Assembly (NCBI RefSeq): GCF_003815875.1
Contig: NZ_CP033924.1
Location: 4,898,001-4,962,000, forward strand
DNA: 64,000 bases
DNA from: Chryseobacterium lactis
Lineage (GTDB): Bacteria > Bacteroidota > Bacteroidia > Flavobacteriales > Weeksellaceae
Direction of reading: 5' to 3'
In this document: positions 26,729-35,980 of the stretch, piece by piece
Numbering within the stretch: the first letter of the stretch is position 1
Layout of the letters: each line of letters opens with the position of its first letter
Translations under genes and position numbers: made by a program
The notes under the pieces: generated by a model
What the model saw: only the letters and a program-made list of their open reading frames with translations
The model's database searches: none
What the model was told of the DNA's origin: nothing

Positions 26729-28903
26729 ATGAAGAAATTTACAATTACAGAGGAGTACAGTTTTGATTCCCTCATAGAAACTAAAATAACCAGCAATCAC
26801 AAAGACTATTTATCCTGGCCTATTGTGTATTTTTTAAAAAACAAAAAGACTAAATCGGCATATGTAGGAGAAACCACTGATGTATTGACCCGTATTAGCA
26901 CACATTTGAAGTCGGAAGAGAAGAAACAACTCTCATCAGTAAATCTCATTTTAAGTGATCTCTTTCACAAATCAGCAACATTAGATTTGGAATCTAATCT
27001 GATCAAATATATTTCAGCTGACGGTCAGTACGCCCTACAAAATGGTAATCTTGGAATTTCCAATCATCAATATCACGAAAAGAAAGTATACTGGGATTTA
27101 TTCAAAGATATTTGGGATGAACTCAGACAATTAGGTATTACTCGTCATTCGTTAGATTATATCAATAATTCAGATCTTTTTAAATATTCTCCTTATAAAT
27201 CGCTTTCTAAAGAACAGATTAAAGGATTAAAAACTATTTTAAACTGTTTACTGGATGAGAATGCGAAAGTAAGTCTTATCCATGGAGGAGCAGGAACTGG
27301 TAAATCTATTTTAGCAATTTTTTTATTTAAGCTCTTAAAAACAAACTTAGAGGATTTTAATTATGCTGATTTTGATGAAGATGATGAAGAGCTTTTTCTT
27401 TTATTAAAAAGGGTTAAGGATAAATTTAAAGACTTAAATATGGCACTGGTGATTCCTATGGCATCATTTAGAAAAACCATCTCTAATGTATTTAAAAATA
27501 TAAATGGTTTATCTGGAAAAATGGTAATAGGACCATCAGATTTAGCAAAGAATAACTATGATCTTATTATAGTTGATGAGGGACATCGCTTAAGAAGAAG
27601 AGTTAACCTTGGTTCTTACTTTGGAACATTTGACACGAATTGTGAGAAGCTAGGATTAGATAAATTTACAGCTTCTGAGTTGGATTGGGTTATTTTACAA
27701 AGTAGTAAATCGATTATTTTTTATGATCAATACCAATCCATAAAACCTTCGGATACACTTAAAGATAGTTTTAAAAAATTAGAACTAGAACCTCATACAC
27801 GCGTTGAAAAATTAAAGACTCAACTTCGGGTACGTGGAGGAAATAACTATATAAAGTTGATTCATAAAATTTTTGACGAATCTTTGATATTGCCATCAGA
27901 AACCTATAAAACAGATGACTACGAATTCTATCTTTTTGATGATTTGTCTCAAATGGTTGACCGAATAAAAAAGAAAGATAAACTGCATGGTTTATCAAGA
28001 ATGGTAGCAGGATATGCATGGGAATGGATATCAAATAAAAACTCAGAAGCTTATGATATCATTATTGGTGAAAATCAATTTAAATGGAACAGTGTCTCTG
28101 TAGATTGGGTTAATTCTACAAATTCAATTGATGAGGTAGGATGCATTCATACAACACAAGGTTATGACCTTAATTACACTGGAGTTATTATAGGACCAGA
28201 ATTGGATTATGACTTTACTTCAAGAAAATTTATTGTTGACAAGAAAAAATACAAGGATAAAAATGGTAAAAATTCTATTCAGAATGAAGAGGAATTACTT
28301 GATTTCATTATCAATATTTACAAAACAATACTATTGAGGGGAATTCAAGGAACCTACATTTATGCATGTAATGAAAACATGCGACTTTTCCTTAGCCAAT
28401 TTATTCAATCTTCTAATTCGTTTACAAAGCAAAATTCATTACAAATTTCAAATACACCTTCTGAAAATTCAATACCGTTCTATGATCTTACTATTGCTGC
28501 TGGATCATTTTCCGAACTGCAGGAATTAGAAAATACAAAATACATAGAATTAGATGATATAAATAGTAAAGATGATTATTTTGCGTGTACTGTAACAGGC
28601 GAATCCATGAATAAAATCATACCCAATGGCAGTATCTGCTTATTTAAAAAGTATACTGGAGGTTCACGTAATGGTTTAATCACACTAGTTGAAGGAAGAA
28701 ATGTTACTGATATTGAATTTGGCAGTAGCTATACGATTAAAGAATATTCCAGTAAAAAAGTAACAGATGAAGAAGGTTGGCATCATGAAGAAATAACATT
28801 GTTACCAAAATCAAATGATTCGAGTTTCAAACCTATTGTTCTTAGAGATGAAGAAACGATTGACTTTAATGTTTTAGGTATTTTTGTGAGAGTACTAAAA
28901 TAA
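26729..28903 (+). CDS. GIY-YIG / SF1 (DUF2075-type) helicase / S24 peptidase fusion
   Basis: A 724-residue fusion. Residues 30-100 form a GIY-YIG-like nuclease domain (PIVYFL, AYVGET, Arg in LTRISTH, Glu in LESNLI). Residues 180-560 are a superfamily 1 ATPase/helicase of the DUF2075 type: Walker A GGAGTGKS (186-193), Walker B IIVDEGHR (280-287) and later HTTQGYDLNY and LLRGIQGTYIYACN motifs. The C-terminal 120 residues resemble the LexA/UmuD S24 peptidase: VTGESMNKIIPNGS with nucleophile Ser626 and a plausible catalytic lysine in YTIKEYSS (Lys671). The family combination suggests a DNA-processing effector that can be switched by autoproteolysis. It is the last gene of the MazG unit and is followed by a terminator. 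Confidence 0.8.
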   Translation: MKKFTITEEYSFDSLIETKITSNHKDYLSWPIVYFLKNKKTKSAYVGETTDVLTRISTHLKSEEKKQLSSVNLILSDLFHKSATLDLESNLIKYISADGQYALQNGNLGISNHQYHEKKVYWDLFKDIWDELRQLGITRHSLDYINNSDLFKYSPYKSLSKEQIKGLKTILNCLLDENAKVSLIHGGAGTGKSILAIFLFKLLKTNLEDFNYADFDEDDEELFLLLKRVKDKFKDLNMALVIPMASFRKTISNVFKNINGLSGKMVIGPSDLAKNNYDLIIVDEGHRLRRRVNLGSYFGTFDTNCEKLGLDKFTASELDWVILQSSKSIIFYDQYQSIKPSDTLKDSFKKLELEPHTRVEKLKTQLRVRGGNNYIKLIHKIFDESLILPSETYKTDDYEFYLFDDLSQMVDRIKKKDKLHGLSRMVAGYAWEWISNKNSEAYDIIIGENQFKWNSVSVDWVNSTNSIDEVGCIHTTQGYDLNYTGVIIGPELDYDFTSRKFIVDKKKYKDKNGKNSIQNEEELLDFIINIYKTILLRGIQGTYIYACNENMRLFLSQFIQSSNSFTKQNSLQISNTPSENSIPFYDLTIAAGSFSELQELENTKYIELDDINSKDDYFACTVTGESMNKIIPNGSICLFKKYTGGSRNGLITLVEGRNVTDIEFGSSYTIKEYSSKKVTDEEGWHHEEITLLPKSNDSSFKPIVLRDEETIDFNVLGIFVRVLK

Positions 28904-28932
28904 TAGTTCTTCTTACTTTTAAAATAAATTAT

Positions 28933-28965
28933 AAAACCTTCTAAGAAATTTAGAAGGTTTTTATT
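28933..28965 (+). terminator. Rho-independent terminator after the helicase fusion
   Basis: A 10-bp stem (AAACCTTCTA at 28934-28943 with TAGAAGGTTT at 28951-28960), a 7-base loop and a T-rich tail lie 30 bases past the stop. Confidence 0.8.
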
Positions 28966-29052
28966 GTGGGAAAATATTAGATCTATTTCTTAAAATCTAC
29001 TAATTCATTATTAGATTATGGAATCCCGTAAGGTATAACACATAGTCTGAAA

Positions 29053-29060
29053 TATATTTG
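29053..29060 (+). promoter_or_regulatory. Candidate -7 element of the OLD nuclease gene
   Basis: TATATTTG fits the Bacteroidetes -7 consensus TAnnTTTG and lies 15 bases before the ATG at 29076. No TTG is found at the usual -33 distance, so the promoter call is weak, but a separate promoter is expected after the upstream terminator. Confidence 0.35.
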
Positions 29061-29075
29061 AAATAAAATAATATT

Positions 29076-30821
29076 ATGAAAATAATTTCTTTTGGAGTAA
29101 ATAATTTTAGAGGTATTTCTGGTGGAATAGAAAAAAACACAATCGAATTTAATAATTCAAATACAATTTTCCTTCTGGGACAAAATAATGTTGGAAAATC
29201 AAGCTTTTTAAAAGCTTATGATTTTTTTTACAGAAATTCCAGTCCTACATTAGAAGATATACATAGAATGGATACGAATAATGTAATTGAATTTGAAATG
29301 GTTTTTCAGCTAGATGAATATGATTTTCAAAAAGATTCAATCAAGAACAAAAAAGAAGGACTAAAGAAGTGGTTAAATGAAAAAAATTATCTAAAGATCA
29401 AAAGAATTATCAAGGTTAAAAATGTTTCAAAAATAGCTTTTGAAACAGAAAACCAAACCTGGAATTACTATAGTTCACAATGGGAGGTTAAAAACTATGG
29501 TGGTATTGGTCTGGACAGCGTCTTCCAAGCCGCGTTACCAAAACCTATCTTTATAAAAGCTATGCCAACTGAAGCAGAAGGCGAAACAATCATTAACGAA
29601 ATTCTAAAACAGAAAGCATCTGCTAAGTTGGAAGATAAAGATCGACAGGAGCTTAAAGATGCGCAATCAAAAATTCAAGAGTTACAGGATAAACTTTATA
29701 ATCCATCCTCCATTAAAGCTTATAAAAAAGAAGTTAATAAGTATTTTCAATTACTTTTTCCCAACTCTAAAATTGAATTAAGTGAAAAAGATAAAACTAA
29801 ATGGACAGAAAATTCTATCGGAAAAAGTTTTGCAATTCATTTTGAGCATAATAATTCTGGAGGAGAGAAAGATGAAACTATTCCTACAAGTTATGATCGA
29901 ATAGGACATGGAGCTGTACGATCAGCAATTTTTTCACTCTTGTTAATGAAAGATGTAGCTGAAGAATTCGAAAGAACTGATAATAGAAAAGATTATATTG
30001 TATTGTTTGAAGAACCAGAATTATTTTTGCATCCAAAATTAATGAAACAACTTCGCACACTGATCTATAAAGTCAGTGAAGCAGACTCACCTTATCAAGT
30101 CCTTTGCGCATCTCACTCTCCTCAAATGATTGATATCACAAAAGAAAAATCTTCATTAGTAAGAATGGTTAAAGATACTGAAGGAACAAAACTATTTCAA
30201 ATTAACGATGAGTTTTTAAAGGAATCTAAAAACTTAAAAACAAAAGAGCAATTAAAGCAAGAGATGAATGAGGTACTAAGGTTTAACCCTTTTATTTGTG
30301 AATCTTTTTATGCAGATGAAGTCATTTTGATCGAAGGGCCTACAGAAGAAATTATTTTAAGGGGATACTTTAACGAAGTCCAGACTGATAAAGACATTTT
30401 TGTAGTTAACTGTGGTACAGTTAATAACATTCCTTTCTTCCAAAGAATATTCTCCCAATTCAATATTACATATCATGTGATATGTGATACAGATTCAGCT
30501 GAAATATTGGAGATGGACGAAAATAATTTTATACAATTCGAATCTGGAATTCAAATGACTATTTACCAACAAATTAAGGCAGATTATAAAAAAGAAAATT
30601 ATAAGTGTGGCTTATTTCAGGTAAATATTCCAACTTTTGAACCATTTCACCAGAATGAAGACATTCTTCAAAATTTAAGATATAAAGAATATACAAAGAC
30701 CAACGGTAAACCATTCAATGCAAATTTATATTGGAAAGAAGTTCTACAACCCAATTTAAATATAAAAGAAATTAATGAGGTTCCTATAATAAAATTTCTA
30801 GGAAATATTTTATCTCACTAG
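29076..30821 (+). CDS. OLD-family ATPase/TOPRIM endonuclease
   Basis: A 581-residue protein with an N-terminal ABC/SMC-like ATPase (Walker A GQNNVGKSS, residues 35-43; Walker B-like YIVLFEEPELFLHP) with a helical insert, and a C-terminal TOPRIM nuclease (IEGPTEE near 417; CDTDS near 470). This is the overcoming-lysogenization-defect (OLD) layout. No UvrD-like helicase gene follows, so it is a stand-alone (class 1) OLD rather than a Gabija GajA. Such proteins cut DNA and defend against phage. It has its own -7-like element and is bounded by terminators, so it forms a single-gene module in the defence island. Confidence 0.9.
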   Translation: MKIISFGVNNFRGISGGIEKNTIEFNNSNTIFLLGQNNVGKSSFLKAYDFFYRNSSPTLEDIHRMDTNNVIEFEMVFQLDEYDFQKDSIKNKKEGLKKWLNEKNYLKIKRIIKVKNVSKIAFETENQTWNYYSSQWEVKNYGGIGLDSVFQAALPKPIFIKAMPTEAEGETIINEILKQKASAKLEDKDRQELKDAQSKIQELQDKLYNPSSIKAYKKEVNKYFQLLFPNSKIELSEKDKTKWTENSIGKSFAIHFEHNNSGGEKDETIPTSYDRIGHGAVRSAIFSLLLMKDVAEEFERTDNRKDYIVLFEEPELFLHPKLMKQLRTLIYKVSEADSPYQVLCASHSPQMIDITKEKSSLVRMVKDTEGTKLFQINDEFLKESKNLKTKEQLKQEMNEVLRFNPFICESFYADEVILIEGPTEEIILRGYFNEVQTDKDIFVVNCGTVNNIPFFQRIFSQFNITYHVICDTDSAEILEMDENNFIQFESGIQMTIYQQIKADYKKENYKCGLFQVNIPTFEPFHQNEDILQNLRYKEYTKTNGKPFNANLYWKEVLQPNLNIKEINEVPIIKFLGNILSH

Positions 30822-30844
30822 TTTTTATATTTTATTTTTATTAA

Positions 30845-30872
30845 AAAAGGTTCAGCGTGTGCTGAACCTTTT
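30845..30872. terminator. Bidirectional terminator between OLD and XRE genes
   Basis: A perfect 12-bp stem (AAAAGGTTCAGC at 30845-30856 with GCTGAACCTTTT at 30861-30872) and a GTGT loop lie between two convergent genes. A-rich and T-rich flanks suit termination on both strands. Confidence 0.85.
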
Positions 30873-30884
30873 CTATATCTTAAG

Positions 30885-31244
30885 TTATCCCTTCTCAATC
30901 AACCTCTCCAGCCTACCCATCATCTCATCCCTCTCCTTCAACATCCTTTCATAAAGTTCCATCTTTTCTTCATGCAATTTTTTTATTTCATCTATTGGAC
31001 TAAAATTGAACGTAGAATGCGGATTTCCAACACAAGCATTATCACCAAACGTATTAGAAATAATATTCACCGCCTGCTCCTCATCAAAATTCTGAAACGC
31101 TTCCACCGGAATTTTCAATACTTCAGAAATTCTTTTCAGTAAAGGGTCTTCAATAATTTCTTTCTGTTCCAGCAAAGAAACTTTCTTCTGGTTCCAGTCG
31201 TCCCCAAGGTCAAGAGCCAATGCTTCCTGCTTGATGCCCAGCAT
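30885..31244 (-). CDS. XRE-type helix-turn-helix regulator; start codon uncertain
   Basis: A 119-residue (from the ATG at 31244) Cro/C1-type DNA-binding protein: IKQEALALDLGDDWNQKKVSLLE is the HTH, then EDPLLKRISEVLKIPVEAF, and a C-terminal coiled coil (IKKLHEEKMELYERMLKERD). Starting at 31244 removes the first HTH helix. The frame stays open upstream and encodes NTIIKNVKRFRE, which would supply that helix, yet no ATG, GTG or TTG is in frame before a stop. Either a rare start is used or the original start has mutated. It lies between the OLD gene and the divergent mcrBC genes, so it may regulate the latter. Confidence 0.78.
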   Translation of the reverse strand: MLGIKQEALALDLGDDWNQKKVSLLEQKEIIEDPLLKRISEVLKIPVEAFQNFDEEQAVNIISNTFGDNACVGNPHSTFNFSPIDEIKKLHEEKMELYERMLKERDEMMGRLERLIEKG

Positions 31245-31512
31245 TTCCCTGAATCGTTTTACATTTTTTATAATTGTATTCCCAAGATAGATAACATAAG
31301 CATTAATATTTTACGTTTTCCCGTAACCATGAATTAAAGATTTTCATTATTATTGTACTCCATAAGATACAAATACATGAAAACTAATATTATTGATGCT
31401 TTAATACCTTAGATAAAGTACCTCTCAATTTAAAAACTTATCATTTTTATCATCAACGACCGGTTCATTATATAGTAATGGATCATATCTATACAGAAAA
31501 ACTAAAACCAAC

Positions 31513-33432
31513 ATGACTTTTACAGAATTAATTGACGAATTAGAGATTTGGGATCACTGGCAGGAAAGATACAACCACTATGTACCCCTGTTTATTGAGG
31601 AAGCAGGCACCGGAAAACAATGGGAAGACTGGGATAAGGAAGTTTTTTATGAATTTTTCATGCGCTCGTCCGATCAATGTGTTTCTTCTTTAAAACTGGG
31701 CTACTTTACCCATGAAGAAAAAGACCTGATCAAAGAAAACTGGTCAGAATTGTCTGTGCTGTTACAGAATATTACCTTAAGCCAGCAACAACCCTTATTT
31801 GAAACCTATTATCAGATTAAAGAACTCATTAGAAAATGCACCAGTAATAATAAGAAAGCCGCAACCAACAGACTTATCGTAGGTTTGCAGCCGCAATTAT
31901 TGTGTACCATTGTAAATGAAGACCGATTGAGAGGTTTAATTTATCTACTGAACAAGAATGTGGAGGATTTTGAACTGAAACTTACATACGACTGGTTTCA
32001 GGACAGCCACAACCTTCTTCAGATTTTTAAACAAAAACTCAATAAAGATGTCTCTGAAATCGTAACCCTTCCATGGCAGGTGTATGATTATTTTCAGGAG
32101 CAAAATACCCCATCCTCCATAGAACAAAATGATATGAGTGAAAATAAACTGGACCACCAGATTCAAATTTTAGACTATAAAAAGCAAATCATCCTGCAAG
32201 GCCCTCCAGGAACCGGAAAAACTAAAATGGCAAAGGAATTGGCTGTTCAATTATTGAGATTGAATGATACTACAGAATTAGAAGATAATCAGCAATTCAA
32301 AATCATCCAGTTTCATCCCAGCTACTCTTACGAAGATTTTGTAAGAGGTATTGTAGCCAAACCAAATCCTGCGGGCCAAGGAGTTCTGTATGTAGCAGAA
32401 AACAAAACCTTAGGAGAATTTGCACAAGAAGCAACAGATAATTACAATGATTCTAAAAAAGCTCCGGAAGAAATTTCTAAGGAACATTGGATTCAGGAAA
32501 ATTATGAAAAATTCAAAGAATTTCTATTAACTACATTAGAAGAGAAAGGAGAAGTCACTATAAAAGATAATACAAAACCAAAAATTATTGCCATAGAAGA
32601 AAAGGCAATCAGGGTAAATCGTTATAGTAATGAAAATGACTCCGTTTTAATAAAAGATACAGATATTATAGAAGGCTATAAAGGACTTTATTTCTCTAAT
32701 CCTACTATTAAGATTAGAGAAAATATTATTTTATCAAAGTCTGCAAGAAGCGGGATGTATTATTTATACCAAAATTTGGTAGAAAATTTCAAAAAATACC
32801 TGGATGATAATCATATATCCTTCATACAAAATACAAGTAATGAAAAACAAGAACTAAAACCATATGTATTGGTTATTGACGAAATCAACCGGGCCAATCT
32901 TTCTTCCGTTTTAGGAGAACTTATTTATGCTTTAGAATACAGAGGTAAAGCCGTGGAAAGTGTATATGAAGTTGACGGCAAAAGAGACCTGATTCTCCCT
33001 CCTAACCTATACATCATTGGCACTATGAATACCGCAGATCGCAGTGTTGGACATATTGATTATGCGATACGCCGCCGTTTTGCTTTTATTGATGTTTTAC
33101 CTGAACCTCTGGAAGATGACGAGCATATTCATTTTAATACGGAAGGGTTCAAAAAAGTATCAGGGCTATTCAAAAATGGAAATGTAAGTGGTGAATTTGA
33201 AGCGAAGGATGTTCAACTGGGACACAGTTATTTTATTGCTAAACATGAAGATATCAGAGCTGATCATACAAAAGAGGACATTTTCAGAATGAAGATGAAT
33301 TATGAAGTGGTTCCTATTCTTCTGGAGTATGTGAAAGACGGTGTTCTTATCGGAACTTTCGAGGATAAGGAGGACAACAATAAAAAATATGACATCAAAG
33401 ACTATATCAATACGCTGAAAACAAATAATTAA
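31513..33432 (+). CDS. mcrB: McrB-like AAA+ GTPase subunit of a modification-dependent nuclease
   Basis: A 639-residue protein. The N-terminal 200 residues are a variable, presumably DNA-recognition region. The AAA+ motor begins near residue 225 with Walker A GPPGTGKT (about 230), followed by FHPSYSYEDFVRG, the Walker B VIDEINRANLSSVLGEL and the McrB hallmark MNTADRS (about 505), then IRRRFAFIDVLPEP. McrB assembles into rings that translocate DNA and activate McrC, typically cutting DNA with modified cytosines. What modification this one reads is unknown. Its stop overlaps the mcrC start (TAATG). Confidence 0.93.
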   Translation: MTFTELIDELEIWDHWQERYNHYVPLFIEEAGTGKQWEDWDKEVFYEFFMRSSDQCVSSLKLGYFTHEEKDLIKENWSELSVLLQNITLSQQQPLFETYYQIKELIRKCTSNNKKAATNRLIVGLQPQLLCTIVNEDRLRGLIYLLNKNVEDFELKLTYDWFQDSHNLLQIFKQKLNKDVSEIVTLPWQVYDYFQEQNTPSSIEQNDMSENKLDHQIQILDYKKQIILQGPPGTGKTKMAKELAVQLLRLNDTTELEDNQQFKIIQFHPSYSYEDFVRGIVAKPNPAGQGVLYVAENKTLGEFAQEATDNYNDSKKAPEEISKEHWIQENYEKFKEFLLTTLEEKGEVTIKDNTKPKIIAIEEKAIRVNRYSNENDSVLIKDTDIIEGYKGLYFSNPTIKIRENIILSKSARSGMYYLYQNLVENFKKYLDDNHISFIQNTSNEKQELKPYVLVIDEINRANLSSVLGELIYALEYRGKAVESVYEVDGKRDLILPPNLYIIGTMNTADRSVGHIDYAIRRRFAFIDVLPEPLEDDEHIHFNTEGFKKVSGLFKNGNVSGEFEAKDVQLGHSYFIAKHEDIRADHTKEDIFRMKMNYEVVPILLEYVKDGVLIGTFEDKEDNNKKYDIKDYINTLKTNN

Positions 33433-34892
33433 TGGGAATTTTACTTTCGGAACATAAAAGTTTTCTGATCAGAAGAGGTATTCCTGAAGAATCTGTTGCA
33501 GACCTTCAGGGTGAGCTTCATCTTGATGATGAGTCTTTTCAGTTATTTGATACCTTAGAAAGTAAACCATTCAATCATCGGTCTTTTTCTTTTTCGGTGG
33601 TAAAAGGAGAAAACCACTGTGAGATTAAGGCCGATTATTTTGTAGGCATCGACTGGCTGGGAAAGACCGGCCGGACGATCTATGTTGAGCCAAAGATGAA
33701 TGTGGGATTATCAGAATATTTCAGAAACTGCCTTAATTCAGAAGAAAATTCCACTGAAAGTCCAGAAGAGTTTACTAGTCAAGAGAAAGCAGCAACCAGG
33801 GAAGTGAACTACCTTACGATTCTTCTGGATATCATGTCTCTGCCGGAAACATCCCGATATTCCAAGGACGTGGTCCAGGTCGACTGGAAGGCACCCCCCA
33901 TTACAATTGATCAGAAAGATGACCGTTTAACGCCTTTTCTGATTGTACAGTTTTTACAGCACCTAAAAACAATTGTACGTAAAGGACTGAAAAAATCCTA
34001 TTATAAAGCTCAGGAAAACCTGAACAGTAAGGTAAAAGGGAAAGTATTAGTCGGGCAGCATATTAAAAAGAATGTATTTAAAAACAGATTAACCTCTACT
34101 TTCTGTGAGTTTCAGGTCTTTGGGGAAGATCATTTGGAAAATAGATTTTTAAAGAAAGTCTTAGAATTTGTGGCCAGCTATATCGGAAATAATTCATCAT
34201 TATTTCCTTCAGAATCAGATGTATCGGCCATTAAAGATATTCTGAATTATTGCAGACCGGCTTTTGAACATATACGCAGTGATGCCGATGAATACCAACT
34301 GAAAAACATCAAAAAAAATCCTTTCTTCAATGAGTACGGAGAAGCTATCAGAATCGGACAACTTATTCTGAAGCGCTTTTCTTATAATATCACGAAAACA
34401 ACCCAGAAAAAAATAGAAACCCCACCTTTCTGGATTGATATGCCGGGATTATTTGAATTGTATTTTTATTATCAGTTAATAAAGGCCAACCCGAAAGACA
34501 AGCAGTTTATCCATTATCAGTTTAGTACCTATGGAAATCATCTCGATATTCTGATCAGTAAACCCGGATGTGAAATGGTTATTGATACAAAATATAAGCT
34601 GAAATACACGAAAAGCCATATTCATAAGGATATCCGCCAGGTTTCAGGGTATTCCCGTCTGAAAAAGGTTATCAATGAATTGAAAAGTAAAAATGACGCT
34701 TGGGATGAAAATCAAATCATGGACTGTTTAATTATCTATCCACACCTTGATAGTGAAAATGTTCATTCATCCACATTATTATCTGATTTCTCACTTGAAA
34801 ATATTAAAAGGCAATTTGAAAAAACTGAAAATCAGATTGCGGCTTATCACAAAGTCTTTAAGTTGGGGATAGGTCTGCCTGTCATTTCATAA
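33432..34892 (+). CDS. mcrC: McrC-like nuclease subunit
   Basis: A 486-residue partner of McrB. The N-terminal half has the McrC beta-rich region (DYFVGIDWLG, IYVEPKMNVG), and the C-terminal half a PD-(D/E)XK nuclease with GNHLDILIS (near residue 370) and VIDTKYK (near 383), followed by DIRQVSGYSR. It gives the cleavage activity of the McrBC complex. The gene is translationally coupled to mcrB and followed by a terminator-like hairpin. Confidence 0.92.
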   Translation: MGILLSEHKSFLIRRGIPEESVADLQGELHLDDESFQLFDTLESKPFNHRSFSFSVVKGENHCEIKADYFVGIDWLGKTGRTIYVEPKMNVGLSEYFRNCLNSEENSTESPEEFTSQEKAATREVNYLTILLDIMSLPETSRYSKDVVQVDWKAPPITIDQKDDRLTPFLIVQFLQHLKTIVRKGLKKSYYKAQENLNSKVKGKVLVGQHIKKNVFKNRLTSTFCEFQVFGEDHLENRFLKKVLEFVASYIGNNSSLFPSESDVSAIKDILNYCRPAFEHIRSDADEYQLKNIKKNPFFNEYGEAIRIGQLILKRFSYNITKTTQKKIETPPFWIDMPGLFELYFYYQLIKANPKDKQFIHYQFSTYGNHLDILISKPGCEMVIDTKYKLKYTKSHIHKDIRQVSGYSRLKKVINELKSKNDAWDENQIMDCLIIYPHLDSENVHSSTLLSDFSLENIKRQFEKTENQIAAYHKVFKLGIGLPVIS

Positions 34893-34915
34893 GACCCAAC
34901 AAAAACAATAGCTAC

Positions 34916-34953
34916 AAAAAGCATCTTTATGGAACTTCCAAAGGGTGCTTTTT
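34916..34953 (+). terminator. Terminator after mcrBC
   Basis: An imperfect stem (AAAAAGCATCTTT near 34916-34928 with AAAGGGTGCTTTTT near 34940-34953) with a T-run follows the mcrC stop. Confidence 0.65.
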
Positions 34954-34991
34954 ATCTGCCGCCTACTCTTCCACAAACAAAATAGCGAACA

Positions 34992-35438
34992 TTATTTCTT
35001 TGAATTTTTCCTTTGAGAGGTCACTCCAATAAGTTTTCTGATATAACTGTCTAACTCCTTGGATTCATAAAAATACAAACATTTAGCCACAATGATATTA
35101 CTATTTTCTTGTTCAGAATAGTATATGTGCCCCATCGAATAAAAGTTACCTGCCTCTTTAATTGTATAGTTTCTCAGCTTCTTAGTTTGACTATCTGTTA
35201 GTTTACCTAATGTTGAAAATTCAGTACTTGACATATCTTTCATCTGGAATTTAGTTAAAAAAGAAGAGTCTATTTTATTATAATTAATGTAAAGACAGTG
35301 ATCAAATACATATTTCTTCATATTGTCACCTACATTTGAGGTTTGTGCCTGGAGTACATTAGTCAGTAATAAGACTAGTATTAAAAACAGTTTTAAGTTA
35401 TTGCTTTTTGTTGTAAATAAACTTATTTTAATTCCCAT
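34992..35438 (-). CDS. Secreted Tai4-like amidase immunity candidate 1
   Basis: A 148-residue protein with a signal-anchor-like N-terminus (LKLFLILVLLLTNVLQAQ), so the mature part is probably periplasmic. The mature part is small and mostly helical, with two cysteines (KYVFDHCLYINY, VAKCLYFYES). This pattern resembles T6SS amidase immunity (Tai4-type) proteins, which block Tae4 in the periplasm. Its position two genes after a Tae4-like toxin in the same direction supports that. The sequence likeness is weak by eye, so immunity is inferred mainly from context and predicted location. Confidence 0.5.
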   Translation of the reverse strand: MGIKISLFTTKSNNLKLFLILVLLLTNVLQAQTSNVGDNMKKYVFDHCLYINYNKIDSSFLTKFQMKDMSSTEFSTLGKLTDSQTKKLRNYTIKEAGNFYSMGHIYYSEQENSNIIVAKCLYFYESKELDSYIRKLIGVTSQRKNSKK

Positions 35439-35469
35439 AATGTTATTTCATCTGCTGGATTGAGTATAG

Positions 35470-35970
35470 CTAATGGTTGTTCAAATATTTATTTTCATTT
35501 TGAATATTATGCATATAAGCCTTCGAATCATTAATAAGTTTTTTATACATTTCAATGGTCATGTTTTCACTTTCAAATAATTTGTTACAAAGCAAAAAAG
35601 GCGAGCTGTAATCTTCTTTTATATGTTCATCTTTATCTTGGTAAAAGGTAATTACATTGGCCATATTTTTATTTTGAAAATCAATAATTGTTGATTTTAC
35701 TGCTTCAATTTTATAAAAAGTTGGTAGTGCATAGCCTAAATCATAAAGAGTGTAATAGTGTCTGTTAAATAAACTGTTATTTTTACCTATGGATTGCACA
35801 CGATATATTTTAGTTTTCTGTATCAGAATATCCATGCATTGACACTTTCCTAAATCCATAAATTGTTGATAAGCAGCATTATCATTTAATAATTTTTGTT
35901 GAACAGCATTCAATGTTCCTTGTGAGTATAACCCTACTGACACTAATAAAGCGATTATAAAATATCTCAT
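35470..35970 (-). CDS. Secreted Tai4-like amidase immunity candidate 2
   Basis: A 166-residue protein with a signal peptide (MRYFIIALLVSVGLYSQ). The mature part is helical with the cysteine motif GKCQCMD and a later FLLCNKLF. It starts 10 bases after the stop of the Tae4-like toxin gene, the usual place for the cognate immunity gene, and so is the better immunity candidate of the two. It differs clearly from the neighbour at 34992-35438, so it is not a recent copy. No enzymatic motif is seen. Confidence 0.5.
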   Translation of the reverse strand: MRYFIIALLVSVGLYSQGTLNAVQQKLLNDNAAYQQFMDLGKCQCMDILIQKTKIYRVQSIGKNNSLFNRHYYTLYDLGYALPTFYKIEAVKSTIIDFQNKNMANVITFYQDKDEHIKEDYSSPFLLCNKLFESENMTIEMYKKLINDSKAYMHNIQNENKYLNNH

Positions 35971-35980
35971 TTTTATTTTT

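Noticed and set aside
29076..30821. Gabija (GajA) assignment for the OLD-family protein
   Set aside because: No UvrD/GajB-like helicase gene follows; the next gene is a convergent XRE regulator.
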